From Macrosoma leucophasiata (lineage: Eukaryota > Arthropoda > Insecta > Lepidoptera > Hedylidae): 64,000 nucleotides of DNA. Of this stretch, positions 12,072-23,649 are shown piece by piece; position 1 is the first letter of the stretch; each line of letters starts with the position of its first letter. The notes under the pieces are model-generated. The model worked only from the letters and a program-made list of their open reading frames with translations. It ran no database searches and was not told where the DNA came from. A program made the position numbers and the translations under genes. Location of the stretch: the NCBI GenBank assembly GCA_036365455.1, contig JAWQUS010000007.1, forward strand, positions 16,136,001 through 16,200,000, read 5' to 3'.

Positions 12072-13052
12072 ATTTATAAACGATATGTAGATGACACATT
12101 CACCATATTGGATAGCAATAATGTTTCTGTTTTTCTTTCACATCTCAATTCCATACACCATAAAATCAAATTCACTTTGGAATTGGAACAGGACAATAAA
12201 TTAGCCTTCTTAGATACTTTATTAATTAGAAAAATCAATAACACACTCAGTCACACTGTGTTTAGGAAGTCTACCCATACTGATAGGTACCTTAATGGTG
12301 ATTCACACCATCACCCGGCACATTTATCTGCCGTTGGCTCATCTCTATTTCAGAGAGCACGGGGCATCTGTGACGACCACCATCTTCAGGGGGAGCTGAA
12401 GCACCTACGCCAGGTGCTACATAACAACAAGCTCCATGTACCACCCGTCCGTCACAGAGGCCGCGTGAAACCACCTACAGTAGAACGACAACCAGCTATA
12501 CTACCTTACGTTAAGGGTGTCACAGATAAAATCAGCAACATTTTAAAAAAGAATTCCATTAAAACAGTTTTCAAACCATATAAAAAGATTAATCAGTATT
12601 TAAGACCCATTAAAAGTAATATTCCATTACAAAATTCTGGCATTTATAAATTAGATTGTGATTGTGGACTCTCATATATGGGTCAAACGAAGAGAGCTGT
12701 ATCCACCCGCGTTAAAGAGCACATTGCTGATGTCAAAAACCGAAGAACAGGGAGGTCTGCAGTCTGTGAACACATAGCGGATAAGCCGAACCATTACATC
12801 CGGTTTGATAAAATTCAAATACTCGCTAGAGAATACAAACCCATTCCACGAATGGTACGCGAGGCTATTGAAATTAAAAAACACCCAAATTTCAATAGAG
12901 AAGATGGATGGCGATTATCAACATCATGGGATCCCATACTTAGCAAGATTAAATACCAGCCGCAGCAGTCTGCAAGACCTCAAGATACCATAAGTCATTA
13001 TTGTGTTAATCCTGAACGCTACGCAAGGCGTTTACGAAATCGATGGAGGTAG
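12072..13052 (+). CDS. Penelope-like element protein, C-terminal part: reverse transcriptase end plus GIY-YIG endonuclease
   Basis: The frame opens at 12072 (IYKRYVDDTFTIL) and runs without a stop to 13052, about 326 codons. It contains the RT catalytic box YVDD at 12084-12095, then FLDTLL and FRKSTHTDRYLN as in Penelope-type RTs. The C-terminal third is a GIY-YIG nuclease: GIYKLDCDCGLSYMGQTKR with downstream R and EH. In this family the RT primes at nicked DNA and the GIY-YIG domain is thought to cut the target. There is no start methionine because the 5' part (RT fingers and most of the palm) is missing. The frame is intact but the element cannot be autonomous. It has no host neighbours. 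Confidence 0.85.
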   Translation: MYKRYVDDTFTILDSNNVSVFLSHLNSIHHKIKFTLELEQDNKLAFLDTLLIRKINNTLSHTVFRKSTHTDRYLNGDSHHHPAHLSAVGSSLFQRARGICDDHHLQGELKHLRQVLHNNKLHVPPVRHRGRVKPPTVERQPAILPYVKGVTDKISNILKKNSIKTVFKPYKKINQYLRPIKSNIPLQNSGIYKLDCDCGLSYMGQTKRAVSTRVKEHIADVKNRRTGRSAVCEHIADKPNHYIRFDKIQILAREYKPIPRMVREAIEIKKHPNFNREDGWRLSTSWDPILSKIKYQPQQSARPQDTISHYCVNPERYARRLRNRWR

Positions 13053-13274
13053 CTACATATATTTTTTTCAAACTTCTGTCAGACAAATATCACCTCAGTC
13101 TGACCGGGACCACGGAAGCTAAAAAGCGACCGAAACGTCGGGTTGATTTTAAAAATCATTTTAGTTTATTAATCGCGAGATAAATCCGTAAAAATAGTTT
13201 TATTTCAATTATATATTGCTGTAAGTGAAGCGGTTTACACTAGTTTTTATATTTAAATGTATTCTCTTCTCTTC

Positions 13275-13350
13275 ATATTCACTGCAACACTGGGTAGGCA
13301 GGCAGAGAGCGAGGAGCGCCATTGGGCGCACAGGAGCGCCTGTGAAGCAC
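13275..13350 (-). repeat. Diverged family C LINE fragment
   Basis: Contains a worn version of the family C end (GGTAGGCAGGCAGAGAGCGA, then GAGCGCC). Too short and diverged for more. Confidence 0.4.
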
Positions 13351-14606
13351 AGGAGGTGTTTGAAGATGAGAACCTAGATCAATCAATATATTTGCGCTGA
13401 TTCAGAAGTCTTCCTAAAGCCACCTTTGGATTGAATATCTGTTTTGTAATTTTCTCATTCGACATTCTTTACTTACCGAATCGTCGGAGCATGGCTTTTT
13501 CATTGCTTAACATTAGAGATATTTGTAATTGATAGGATGTAGTTTAGTGTGTTCTTCGGCTTTTGAGAGTTATAGGTACTCATGTAAATAAACCTAGTTT
13601 TCGGATTTATCTCAGCTATATTAAACGAAAATTATTATTTAAAATCAACTCGCCATTTCAGTCGCTTTTCAGCTTTTTGGTCTCGGGCAGACTGGTACCC
13701 GTTTGTTTGAATTCAAAATTCCCTACAAATACTTTGTCGATCGTTTTAAAGTTAACATACAGGATTTCTCAGAAAGATTGATCGCGAATCCCCAATATAA
13801 GAATTTTAAAACTTAGTGTCTTAACTTAGTGCTGGGCTAAAACAGGGTGATTAGTAAACAACTCGTCATCGCTTCTACCAAGGCCAATCCGGATAAAGAA
13901 ATTAAACGTGGTCGAGATAAGGTTGTTGCAAAATAGGGGTGTCGCTCACCAATCGTGTTCAAAATATAGATGTAAGGAAGAAATTTTGTGCAAATGAGAA
14001 TGTCGGTATGAAAAAATGAGACCCGGTATTATCCTATTTATGGGTATGTAAAAATAATGACAAATAATAGTATCCTATCCTACCGAATGATACTTTGAAC
14101 AAATATATCGAGAACTGTAGAGAGTGATCAATATGATGATTATGGAAGAACAGAGAGATGTTTGATGCTCCAGTATGCCTACCCAGTAACTGATAATAAT
14201 ACACATAATACATGTTGCACATTAGTGCATCGTATTAACTATATAATTTATATGATTATTTATAACCTTGTTATTTAAAAAAACCCGAATGCAATTTTCA
14301 TATGTAATCTACAGCGTATCTACGGTTTTGACAAACAAATTAGATTAAGTGGTATTAAATCATCTAATGACTCAGCTTTATTCGCATGATTTAAAAATAA
14401 ATAATACTGTGTGATTAAGATAATGCGATTACGTAAATTTTGAATCGATTCAATTATGACAAAAACATGAGACGTGTTAAGGGATTTATCGCCATTATTG
14501 ACAGCTGTACGGGCTCATGTGAACAATATTTTTCAGATTACGTTTTAATAGGTATACCTACAGGTTGCACTCAGTTATGCCTATTGCAGCAAATGCTATT
14601 TTATAT

Positions 14607-14860
14607 GGATCTTTTTTATGTAATGAAGGTGGCAAGCAAGAATGTAGTTCACGTTGATGTTAAGTGATGACTGCAGCCTATGATACCCTCACAAAGACCA
14701 CAGGTCAAAATACGTTGCCACTCCTGAGGCCTAAGTTGTTTTGTTTCTGTGATTGTTAATACGGGGCCATACATTACCATCAAACCGGAACACGATAGCA
14801 CTGAACATTACCATTTGACGGCAGATTTGGCGGTAATGCGGTAGTTCTGTGGAACATACG
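14607..14860 (+). repeat. Interspersed repeat family A, extended copy
   Basis: This copy reaches the far end of the family: after ACTCCTGAGGCCTAAG come GGGGCCATACATTACCATC, ACCGGAACACGATAGC and CTGAACATTACCATTTG, then GGCAGAT. This shows the full unit is at least about 250 bp and includes the CATTACCATC target later used by the RTE element. Confidence 0.7.
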
Positions 14861-14876
14861 TATATATGGCTTGGAT

Positions 14877-15700
14877 ACTTTCTTTTTTTTTTTTTTTTCT
14901 TTTACGTTTGCGCACCGGCTGACCGCAGCACAGCTCACCACGCGACCTAATAATTAATATTTGGTTCCCACCTTTCGATCGGAAAAGTTCGATTGGGAAA
15001 CGGCGGCTGAGCGTCGCCGTCGGCAGCGATCGGATGAAGTCGGGGGAGGTCGTGTGGTGAACAAATATAGGTACCTACCAAACAGAGATGGAGATAGATG
15101 ACATCTCGACGCACCTGTATGCGCTCGTATAAGTGTAATATAATTTATATACCTATATATTTAAACATTTTTGTACGTTTTATTTTATATTATGTAATAT
15201 TTTATGTAATTTGTTGGTATTCAAGTACGTATAATTATTTATTTTTGTTTTTGTTTAGTTTAACCTGTTTTATCTACTTATATAATAAATATAATATAAT
15301 TTATTTGCACTTATGTATCGGTTTATTCCTAGTAAGTATTTATTATATTGATATAGACTTTTAGGACTGATATCCGTGTCCCACCAACTAGTTTCCAGTT
15401 GAAAACCAGCGTCAGGCTCCGGCTTGACATTTTGCTGAACTGGGAACTATTTGGTGCAGCCGTGAGATCTTGTTTTATTTTTCTACTGTTACAAGGTACC
15501 TATTTCTTTTTATATTAACAGTGTTCTTTCTTTTTTCTTTTGTGTTCTTATGTCAATAATTTCATAAATGTTGTTTTTTTTTTTTTGTCGTACCAAAATA
15601 CTTATATTTTAAATGTTTAATTTTTTTCTATTGCTTTTTTATGCAGTACTTGATCGGCTGCGCCAATAAATGTTTTTTCTTCTTCTTCTTCTTCTATACG
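14877..15700. other. Unidentified segment between a T-tract and a CTT run
   Basis: Begins with about 20 T and a GC-rich patch (around CGGCGGCTGAGCGTCGCCGT) and ends with AATAAATG followed by a T-rich (TTC)n run at about 15668-15695. This could be an old retroposed sequence, but I recognise no coding content. Confidence 0.25.
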
Positions 15701-15879
15701 CCTGCGCCCTCGAGCTCCAATACTGGAAGTCTGCAACCAGAGAAAAATCATTTTATTTATGGCATAATAACATCACAGGAGGCACCTCTTTTACCGTTCT
15801 GTGGTGTCTCCTCTGTAAGAAGCATACTTAAATGTTTCTGTGAGTATAAAACGCATCTATGTATGTTTATACATATATG

Positions 15880-15985
15880 TGTCTTCACGCCAAGTCCATT
15901 ACGGGGCAAGCAGAGAGTGTGGAGCGCCAGGCACTCCCGGTCCTGACACACCTCCCGTGCTTCTTCTACATTAATCTTCATCATG
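15880..15985 (-). repeat. Family C LINE 3'-end fragment
   Basis: Minus-strand copy with CAGAGAGTGTGGAGCGCCAG and CCCGGTCCTGACACACCTCC; about 100 bp survives. Confidence 0.6.
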
Positions 15986-15989
15986 ATAA

Positions 15990-16980
15990 ACCTCGCCTAA
16001 AGTCTTTTTATTGCAATTGTCTTTAGGCTAAAGACAATTTCAATATAGGGTGAACTGTCCGCTCTGAAGATATCTTTTGTATTCTTGAAATTGAACGCGC
16101 GAATTGGACTGTAGAACATCAGCTATTCATCTGGTCAAAACGGGTCTTCGGGCACACGCCGAAAACTCGTAGGTGTAATACCTAAAGTAACGTAAGCAGA
16201 CACCATATCTGTCTCTAAATGATAATGAATCATCGGCACCATAGACGGTTATTGTATCTTGTGTTCCGTAAATTACTTTAAATGGTAACACAATGGTATG
16301 GTATGGTACAACCCTGTACTTGCCGGCACAGGGCCTTTTGTTTTGACTTTTTCTGTGGACATAACAGTGGAAACGGATCTGCATTAAGACCTTAGTGTTT
16401 AATGATGGTATTAATATACCTACATCGAAGTAAGTGCATAAAAACAAACTTTTTACAAAAAATACAGACTTTAAAAATCTGATTATCGCATCACTAAAAC
16501 GTGAAAAATAACAGAATACAGATTTACAATACAGACAAAGCGCGTCATACTTACTTTTGGAGTATTTAGAAGTCGGGCCATAGATCTTTAGAAGATCTTT
16601 AGTTAGCGTAATAGCGCGGCCCGAATTCTAAATATTAAAACACAACTAAAGCCCTATAAGTTCATACAGATTTTGACAGTTTCCCTCGATTTTTCCGTGG
16701 TTCAGATCCCAACTTGAAGCCAAAGGGACCAACTTGAAAGAGTAAGTACCTACTCTTTGAAATATCACATGAATTTTCAAAATCCGCCTACATTACATAC
16801 ATTGAAAATACATACAGTTAAACATCTTTTGAAGTAGGTTAAAAAAGAATGAACTGCGTGCGTGTTTACCACCATAATTACATAAAACACATAAAAAAGT
16901 GTATAGAAACAAAAAACACGATATTTACTAGTACGCCATGGATAAATTGATTCATTTCGTTATGCCCGCGTGCTCACGAT
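15990..16980. other. Intergenic region upstream of CT1, nothing recognised
   Basis: AT-rich, with only short frames. It may contain distal control sequences of CT1 but shows no motif that I can defend. Confidence 0.5.
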
Positions 16981-16984
16981 CTGT

Positions 16985-17018
16985 TATCTAATCGAATAGA
17001 TATATTTTGAATATCAGT
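16985..17018 (+). promoter_or_regulatory. CT1 core promoter: TATCTAA box and TCAGT initiator
   Basis: TATCTAA (16985-16991) lies 31 bp before the A of TCAGT (17014-17018). The same pair at the same distance precedes CT2 and CT3. TCAGT is the arthropod initiator and the upstream box sits where a TATA box would. Here it reads TTATCTAA, which also contains a GATA-factor site on the other strand (AGATAA). The predicted 5' UTR is 66 nt. Confidence 0.55.
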
Positions 17019-17081
17019 AAGAATATACGGAACAGTACACATTCGTGGCATCTAAGTGACGTAACAAAGTGCAGTGCAACA

Positions 17082-20000
17082 ATGTCGGTGCGTCCCTTAA
17101 CTCCCGAATTGGCAGAAAAAGCTCGGATCGAACTGAATGAAAACGAAAAATCATTATACGATGACCTGCAACATATTAGAGATTGGGTTGCTAAACAGCC
17201 TCACTTACAGATAAGAACAGGTACGTAAACACTGATAGATGGTTATATCAAGTTTAGTAGGTATAATATTGTAAGTAGGTAAGTATATAACAGATCCAAA
17301 AACATCTTCATTTAATTTTTGTCAGTTTGTTATAATTTTAAAACATATGAACCGACTAGACTTAAGTTTTGGATGAAGCAACGCAAAATCTGAGTTAACA
17401 ATATAATGTGAACCGAATGACGTTCACAGCTTTATGCTCCCATCTCATGTAACAAAGAAACACTAATGGCCGAATACTCAAACGTCACTCAATTTTAAGC
17501 AACCCTCAAAACGAGCGCTATCTCTATGGTTTGAACGTGTTATATAAAGACAGAAGACTTCAGTCCCACTTAGATTTAAGTGACGTTTGAGTATTTGGCC
17601 GCAAGTATAGCACTTTCCGTTGCGTGACCTTGGAACTTGAGCCTTCTTTCCACAGTCAATAGATCACGTTTTATTTTAGTAAATCTTCACTGGTAAAAGA
17701 CCTTGGTCTTGACACATTATGATAAATTGGACAATTGTATCGAACATAACTTCCTAACATAATTAAATTGAATTTGACGACTTACCTTTTTCTAGAAATT
17801 TAACAAATTAAACTGGCGTGATAGTCCTGTCTGTGTCTCATTTGGGGCCCATTCGTTCAGCTCTGCTTAGGCTATCAAGTATTGTGCTGAATTCTTAATA
17901 AAGGATCTCAGCCACGACCACGATATTATTCACAAATCAAATGAGGGAGATGTACATCTCACTCGTGGTGATACCGCGTTCTTGTGTGAGTGTAAGCGGA
18001 TTTCTAGTCCAGTTCCGAAGCTTTAAGACATCTTTAAATACAGCGTTGAACATTAATCTCCTTGTCTCAAACCTGCCGCCATCACCTTGGGTGCAAGTAC
18101 TGTGGATAGTCTGCTCTGCTCTGAATCTCTCGATGGCTATTTCAGAGTTTAAAATGTTAAAATAGAGAATAATCTGAGAGAAAAAAAAATATTCTCCATA
18201 AGATAAAACTTCAATATGCCACGCTAAAGTCATGCAACAGCCTGTCTTAAAAGTTTTATCAAATATACTCGTAAATAAAAATTATTATTATAACACTGGC
18301 GATATTTAGTATCTATCTTTTGCAATGAAGATAGCGATATCAATTAGAATTATTGTTTTTGTAGATAACAATTATGTAAGTTGAACAAAATGTTTTGATT
18401 AAGTGTAATAAAAAATTAAATGATCACTTGTATGAACAAATACTTGTTTCCACAGATGACCAATGGTTAATAGCATTCCTGCGCGGATCCAAATTCAGTT
18501 TAGTAAGGACTAAAGAAAAGCTAGATCTGTTCTATTCGATTAGGATTATTGCACCTGATTTATATCGTTTTAAACATACAGATCCAACATTTATGGAGTT
18601 ACTAAATCTCGGGTACGTAATAATTGTATAATATTTGCTAATTATAATTACGGTAACGTGTAAAAAAAAATTAAAACTAAATCATGGGTCTATTAAATTA
18701 CCTACTGACACATATTTTTGATCAAATAATATATGAATCTATTATAAACGTAATTTCTGGCAAGGAAGAAACTAGTAATGTTTTGTCAAGTTCATTAATT
18801 GTATGGATTATATTATTTTTAAGTATTCAAATAATGTGTATAAGAATATTGTGTAATACATTTATTTACGAAACATTTAGCTTAAAAACATTGAAGTTTG
18901 ACATCAGCAATTGTAGATAATAGTTGTAAATGTTAGGTAGATTCATAGATCACAATAATGTAGCAGGTATCTATAATTTAAAAACGAATCACATAACAAG
19001 ACTGACTGTTACTATTATTACAACAATATATTATTTTCAGTGCGATCATAGTTTTGCCAAAGACTGCAACTCCAGATTCTCCAAGAGTAACCTTATTTCG
19101 ACCTGGAAAGTTTGATCCTGATAGAACTCATATTTCGGATATCATGTCCATTTCACATTTCATACAAAAGGTAAAAAATAAATACGCTATCTTATAAGGA
19201 GAATAACTTATGTGGTTATGGAGTTCCATAATATAGTGAGTATTAAACCGTAGAGTCGGACATTTTTTTTTATTTGGGAGGGGTTGAGATCTTTTACAAA
19301 GAAATTTAGGACAGGTTTTATCAAAGCAGTAATTGAAACAAAAATAAGGATTTGTAAAATTTTGTTAAGTTTCTACTACTATAGATACGACTACGACTAC
19401 TACCTATAGTCTCTCAACAACTAATAAGAATATAATGTTGTATTGCCACGGGCAATCAACTTTCCTGAAGCATCGCTTTCAGTTTCCATAAGATAACAAA
19501 AGAAAATTTATTTTAATTTTGGGATATGATATTTATAAAATGCAAAATATATCGTATATTTTAAAACTGTTTTCACGATCATGATATTTTTGTTTTGCAA
19601 AATAATATCAGTATGTGCAAATAAATATATTAATTTGTTCCCTTTATTTTCGCGTTTGTACATATCCATTATTATAACAATTTTCGGATTTGAAGATATA
19701 GGTACGTCATACTTTGAAGGGCTAACATGAAGTAGGTAAATATCAATAACATTTTTGAATTAACTGAGCCATCTAATTCGTGTTTTCTTTTAGATGTTAA
19801 TCATGAACGACGACAATTCTGTGGTAGCAGGCAATATAATTTTAGTGGATTTGGAGAACGTCACAATGGGCCATTTCTTACAATTAACGCCCTTCCAGTT
19901 GAAAAAGATGGTTGTTGCAACCCAGGTAACATAATATAATACTTACGGAAAGGCATACATTTATAAACATATAGAAAATAAGTGAGACGAGGGGAGTAAT

Positions 20001-23000
20001 AAGCATATAACTATTTGATTTATTTTATACCTAGTAGACTTCGAAGGCATAAGCGCTAAAAGGAGGTTCATTTTTGGCATATACTCGTACCTACCTAAAT
20101 ATCACTATTTTTTTTATTTTTTTTGTCTGTCTGTCTGTCTCTATCTGTCTGTCTGTTTGATCAAGCATCACACAAAATCTACCGGTCCAATTACAATGAA
20201 ACTTGATATAATTATACTTTAACCTTTGGCGCACAACACTGGGTACTTTTTATCCCGGAAAAATGTCTGTTTGTCTGTTTGTTTGTGCACGCTAATTTCA
20301 GAAATGGCTTATCCGATTTGCAGTTTCACTAATATATTGTGGTAAGTTTTACTAAACATTTAGTGTTTGTTTCGTGTCAATCCGTTCAGAAATAAAAAAG
20401 TTATGACAATTTAGAAAATCATATCGAATATTTTAAACTATTCTGAAAATGAAAATATTAAGGGGCCAAGGGGGCATACAGTAAACGTATTTTCTTTTTT
20501 CGTATATTTTTTACTCGATATTAATAACGGTAGCAAGTAGACGCTTAACATTTTCACAGAATTTTAAGGTCTTATGTTGTATATTTATTACCTTCCAACA
20601 AACGTAATATTTTGTACGGAACCCATCGTGCACGAGTTCGACTCGCACTTGGTCGGTTTTTTCTCTGTTAGTAACCCGCATAGCAGCGTCCCGGCATAAA
20701 ACAATCGCCGCTATGATCACCATTCAGTATGTCAAACGTGGCAATTACGGCATATTCTTTCCTTATGACGCACAACACTTTAAGGAGCATCTTCGGGAAA
20801 GGCTTTGTCCAGCGGAGAGGGATGGACGTCTTTCGTATGTAATTATGATGATGGTGATGGTGGTGGTGGTGTAGGTGGCATTAGTGGGTAAACATGCACA
20901 ACGTTAATATTATTTTTTTCTCTTTTGCCGGCTCTTACGGAGTGCCTTTATTATGCATAGATCTATCTTTTATCTTTAATTCTCTATTAAAAGCACTAAT
21001 AGACTGAAACTTTATACTAACTATTATTATACAAAACTTTACAATAATTTTCTATAAAAAAATATTATGCATAGAAGCTGAAAATGTCCTTTTAGAAAAT
21101 ACGGTTCAGCATAGGATGGATGCGCGTTTAAACATATAATTAGAAATTTTTCGCAATCCTAGCAAACTCTGTTTATCCCCGATGGCCATACGTTTAGACG
21201 TATGGCCATCGGGCCATTAGTATCGTGTACATACGTGCATTACTGCAAAGAAGTTTTTTTTAGCTACCCAAAAGTGTTTATTTACTTATTTAAACTTTCT
21301 TGCACTTACAAGTACATGAGGCGGACTTAATGCTATGAAGCATTCTCGACCTCGAGTCAACCTTGGGGTTGTGTTGAGAAAAAACATATGTTTATGATCC
21401 AAAATTAACGAAAATGTGTATCCAAAAGCGCTGCCGTCGAGAGACCCGACGCCTAGCGTCCCGACGTCGAGCGTCTTGACAACTAGCGTCCCGGCGCCCA
21501 GCGTCCCGACACCGAGCGTCCCGACGTCGGGCGTCCCGACGCCCAGCGTCCCGACACCCAGCGTCCCGACATCGAGCGTCCCGACGTCGAGCGTCTCGAC
21601 GCCCAGCGTCCCGACGCCCCAGCGTCTCGACGTCGAGCGTCCCGACGTCGAGCGTCCCGACGCCCAGCGTCCCGACGTCGAGCGTCTCGACAACTAGCGT
21701 CCCGACGCCCAGCGTCCCGACACCGAGCGTCCCTACGTCGAGCGTCTCGACGCCCAGCTTCCCGACGCCCAGCGTCCCGACGCCCAGCGTCCCAACGGCC
21801 AGCGTCCCGACGCCCAGCGTCCCGACGCCCAGCGTCCCGACGCCCAGCGTCCCGACGCCCAGCGTCCCGACGCCCAGCGTCCCGACGATCTCTTCGCCAG
21901 AGTGGTGAAAAAAATGTTATTTTCATCCCATTAATTTTGTTTGTTTTTTAGGATGCTGTACCTGTACGCTTCAAGGGAGGACATTTCATGAATACGCCAC
22001 CGGGATTCGAGACAGTATTCAATGGTATTAAGAGCTTACTGAATGAAAAAAATAAATCTCGGGTATGAAGTTATATATTCAAAGTATAATGAATAAAACT
22101 ATTAGTGACATAGAATTCATACATTATGTAAAGAAGATTTCAGGTTATTTGGCAATTATATCTAATTTTACAGTTATTTGTGCATAACAAGAACTTCGAT
22201 GAGTTGTATAAACATGTTCCTAAAGATGTGATGCCAGCAGAGTACGGAGGAAATACGGGCACTATACAAGACATCATAGGTAAGTAATTAACATTCTTTA
22301 ATGCTAATCTTAACAGGCCACGCTGACAGAAGAAGAAGAAGCCCACTCGATGTACCCATAGCTGACATTTTGGGGTCCCTTAAATGTAATACATAAGCGG
22401 CACACAAGTATTTGTATGGCCTACAGATGAGGGCGGCAATCTTTGGGAGAGGCCTTTTCCAGCAATGGACGTCTTTTGGTTGAAATGATGATAACGTCAT
22501 TGTTGTTGATCGTTCATCGCGGCGATGTCCAACGTGGTCTCATCGTCGGGATCGTTTAAGTCTACCTTGGACGTCTCCTTTTGGCACGATCAAAAGGATC
22601 AATCGCGGCCGCCTTGACGATCGGATCCGGGTGGTGACTCGCGGTGTCAAAATACCTTATGGATTCTCTTTTCATGAACTGCGGGATCGTAGGCAAGTTA
22701 GTATCAACATGAGTGCCTATGATTCCACGTAAAAAACGATTTTGGATTACCTGTAAAATATGGAGTGTTTTGTTATTCGTCTGGGCAAACACTGGCAACG
22801 TGTATCATAGGTCGTATCTCTGACGATTTGCCTGAGACCCAAAATTCTCAGTTTTATTTACAAGCACCTATTTAATAGAAAGTGTTTGAAATATTCATCA
22901 GGTACCTACTTTTCACACCTGGTGACGTCGCTGTATCTTTTCAAAGGGATTAAAAATATTTTATTTTGAACAGGTTACTGGAAAGAAGAAATTGCAAAAC

Positions 23001-23128
23001 ACGACGAGTGGTTGAAGCAAGACGAGCAGTTCGGCACAGACGAGTCGAAGAGGCCCGGAGGTAAACCGAAAACTGCCGAAAACATGTTCGGGGTTGAGGG
23101 ATCCTTCCGGCAACTTCAGTTCGATTAG
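17082..23128 (+). CDS. CT1: CRAL-TRIO domain protein (alpha-tocopherol transfer / retinaldehyde-binding-like), 7 exons, 309 aa
   Basis: Coding exons are 17082-17220, 18456-18612, 19041-19170, 19794-19925, 21952-22062, 22174-22279 and 22974-23128. They splice in frame to 309 codons and TAG. Residues 1-98 form the CRAL-TRIO N domain ([20 protein letters not shown], then DDQWLIAFLRGSKFSL). Residues 99-258 form the lipid-binding domain, with VRFKGGHFMNTPPGFETVF and the family signature [11 protein letters not shown] charged tail ends in FRQLQFD. The first ATG of the homologous exon 1 (17082) is chosen over an in-frame ATG at 17007 because the latter lies upstream of the predicted initiator. Relatives are cytosolic carriers of hydrophobic ligands; the ligand here is unknown. 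There is no signal peptide or membrane segment. Intron 4 holds a minisatellite and intron 6 a LINE fragment. It is the first of four tandem paralogues. Confidence 0.92.
17467..17601. mobile_element. Foldback MITE, copy 2, in CT1 intron 1
   Basis: Inverted ends TGGCCGAATACTCAAACGTC and, reverse-complemented, CGGCCAAATACTCAAACGTC. TAA precedes the left end. Internal blocks (TAAGCaACCCTCAAA, ATCTCT) match the reverse complement of 2944-3077, so the two copies have opposite orientation. Confidence 0.65.
20115..20680 (-). repeat. Non-autonomous repeat in CT1 intron 4
   Basis: It lies between a (TGTC)n run at about 20127-20155 and CGAGTTCGACTCGCACTTGG at about 20635, with internal TGTCTGTTTGTCTGTTTG. 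The GTCCGACTCGCACTTGGCC-like end is common in insect interspersed repeats, but there is one copy here and the class is uncertain. Confidence 0.4.
20760..20880 (+). repeat. Short RTE-type LINE tail with TGATGG microsatellite
   Basis: Contains TCTTCGGGAAAGGCTTTGTC, then CAGCGGA and ATGGACGTCTTTCG, followed by a (GATGGT)n run. This order matches the 3' end of the RTE at 31690-31770. Confidence 0.5.
21178..21213. repeat. Perfect short hairpin in CT1 intron 4
   Basis: GATGGCCATACGT and its reverse complement flank TTAG at 21181-21210, and the pairing continues into CCC/GGG on either side. Confidence 0.75.
21435..21885. repeat. GC-rich 15-bp minisatellite, about 29 units plus a worn first one
   Basis: The core unit is CGCCCAGCGTCCCGA. 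From 21450 to 21885 there are 29 units, all 15 bp except one of 16. Variants differ mainly in the first six bases (CGCCCA, CGTCGA, CACCGA, CAACTA). The run of variant types in units 2-7 recurs in units 16-21, showing a higher-order duplication; the last five units are identical. It lies in CT1 intron 4, just before the exon 5 acceptor. The long frames across it on both strands are a by-product of the repeat and are not genes. Confidence 0.95.
22425..22500 (+). repeat. RTE LINE 3'-tail fragment in CT1 intron 6
   Basis: Carries GAGGGCGGCAATCTTTGGGA, the CAGCAATGGACGTCTTTTGG block, and GAAATGATGAT, as at the end of the RTE at 31680-31770. Confidence 0.65.
22555..22830 (-). mobile_element. Jockey-type LINE fragment, in CT1 intron 6 (copy in unit 1)
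   Basis: The minus strand encodes a stretch like the end of a non-LTR RT ORF: TLHILQVIQNRFLRGIIGTH, PTIPQFMKRESIRYF, and ASHHPDPIV. The same fragment is at 36161-36465, so it was present before the tandem duplication. Confidence 0.65.
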
Positions 23129-23182
23129 TTTAAAGGTGTAATTGCTGATTGTGTTTTTGTTATTAAGTTAGTTTTTTTTTTT

Positions 23183-23188
23183 AATAAA
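23183..23188 (+). terminator. CT1 polyadenylation signal
   Basis: AATAAA 54 nt after the CT1 stop codon. Confidence 0.75.
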
Positions 23189-23649
23189 TTTCAATATTTT
23201 TTCAATAATGTAGGTTAGTTTGATGTCGTCCGCGTGTGGGTGCTTTAGTTATCAAGGCATACTATGAATCAAGGTTCAAAATTCATTTAATCACTTGGAA
23301 ATATTTTTTTTGGGTCCTGGGGTTACTATTGCATTTTATAAGGGATCCCTATTTTTTTAAAAGTCTAATATATCCTTTGGCACTCGGTTAAGATGCAATT
23401 TCTTCATGAAGTTTAAGCTATCGCGAATCTCTTACCTGATGCGCATTTTTCCCTAATTACTGAAGCATCTTGAGTGAGGATATACTTTCTCCATTTTTCT
23501 AATTCTCTATAAATCGCCTTTATAAACCTAATAATACATTAATGACTATGCTTATGGATAGGTAGTATATAAATATTTATTATTCTATAAAGTTTAAATA
23601 TTAGTAAAGTCATGTTGTTATATTGATTAATATTGTACGTACGATTTGA

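Larger units (their letters stand above)
11165..13698 (+). mobile_element. 5'-truncated Penelope-like element with inverted terminal copies
   Basis: The coding part at 12072-13052 is followed by a 3' region (about 13085-13205) containing ACCGAAACGTCGGGTTGAT. Reverse-complement copies of that 3' region flank it on both sides: a short one at 11165-11220 (pairs with 13151-13205) and a longer, more diverged one at 13586-13698 (pairs with about 13095-13200). Penelope-like elements are known for complex terminal repeats in direct or inverted orientation, which fits. A repeat E copy and a (CTTT)n run precede the truncated coding region. Confidence 0.7.

Noticed and set aside
13085..13145. Intact hammerhead ribozyme at the Penelope-like element end
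   Set aside because: The CGAAAC half is present but no CUGANGA core box is found at the right place, so I list it only as a possibility to test.
15098..15364. 88-codon hydrophobic, tyrosine/isoleucine-rich frame
   Set aside because: AT-rich composition gives such frames by chance; no start context or conserved motif.
17007..17081. Upstream in-frame ATG extending CT1 exon 1 by 25 codons
   Set aside because: It lies before the predicted initiator TCAGT (17014-17018), and the paralogues begin at the equivalent of 17082.
21286..21926. Long open frames on both strands (for example 135, 93 and 147 codons) with PSVPT- or GRRDA-type repeats
   Set aside because: They are produced by the 15-bp minisatellite, whose length is a multiple of 3 and which lacks stop codons; they lie within a CT1 intron.
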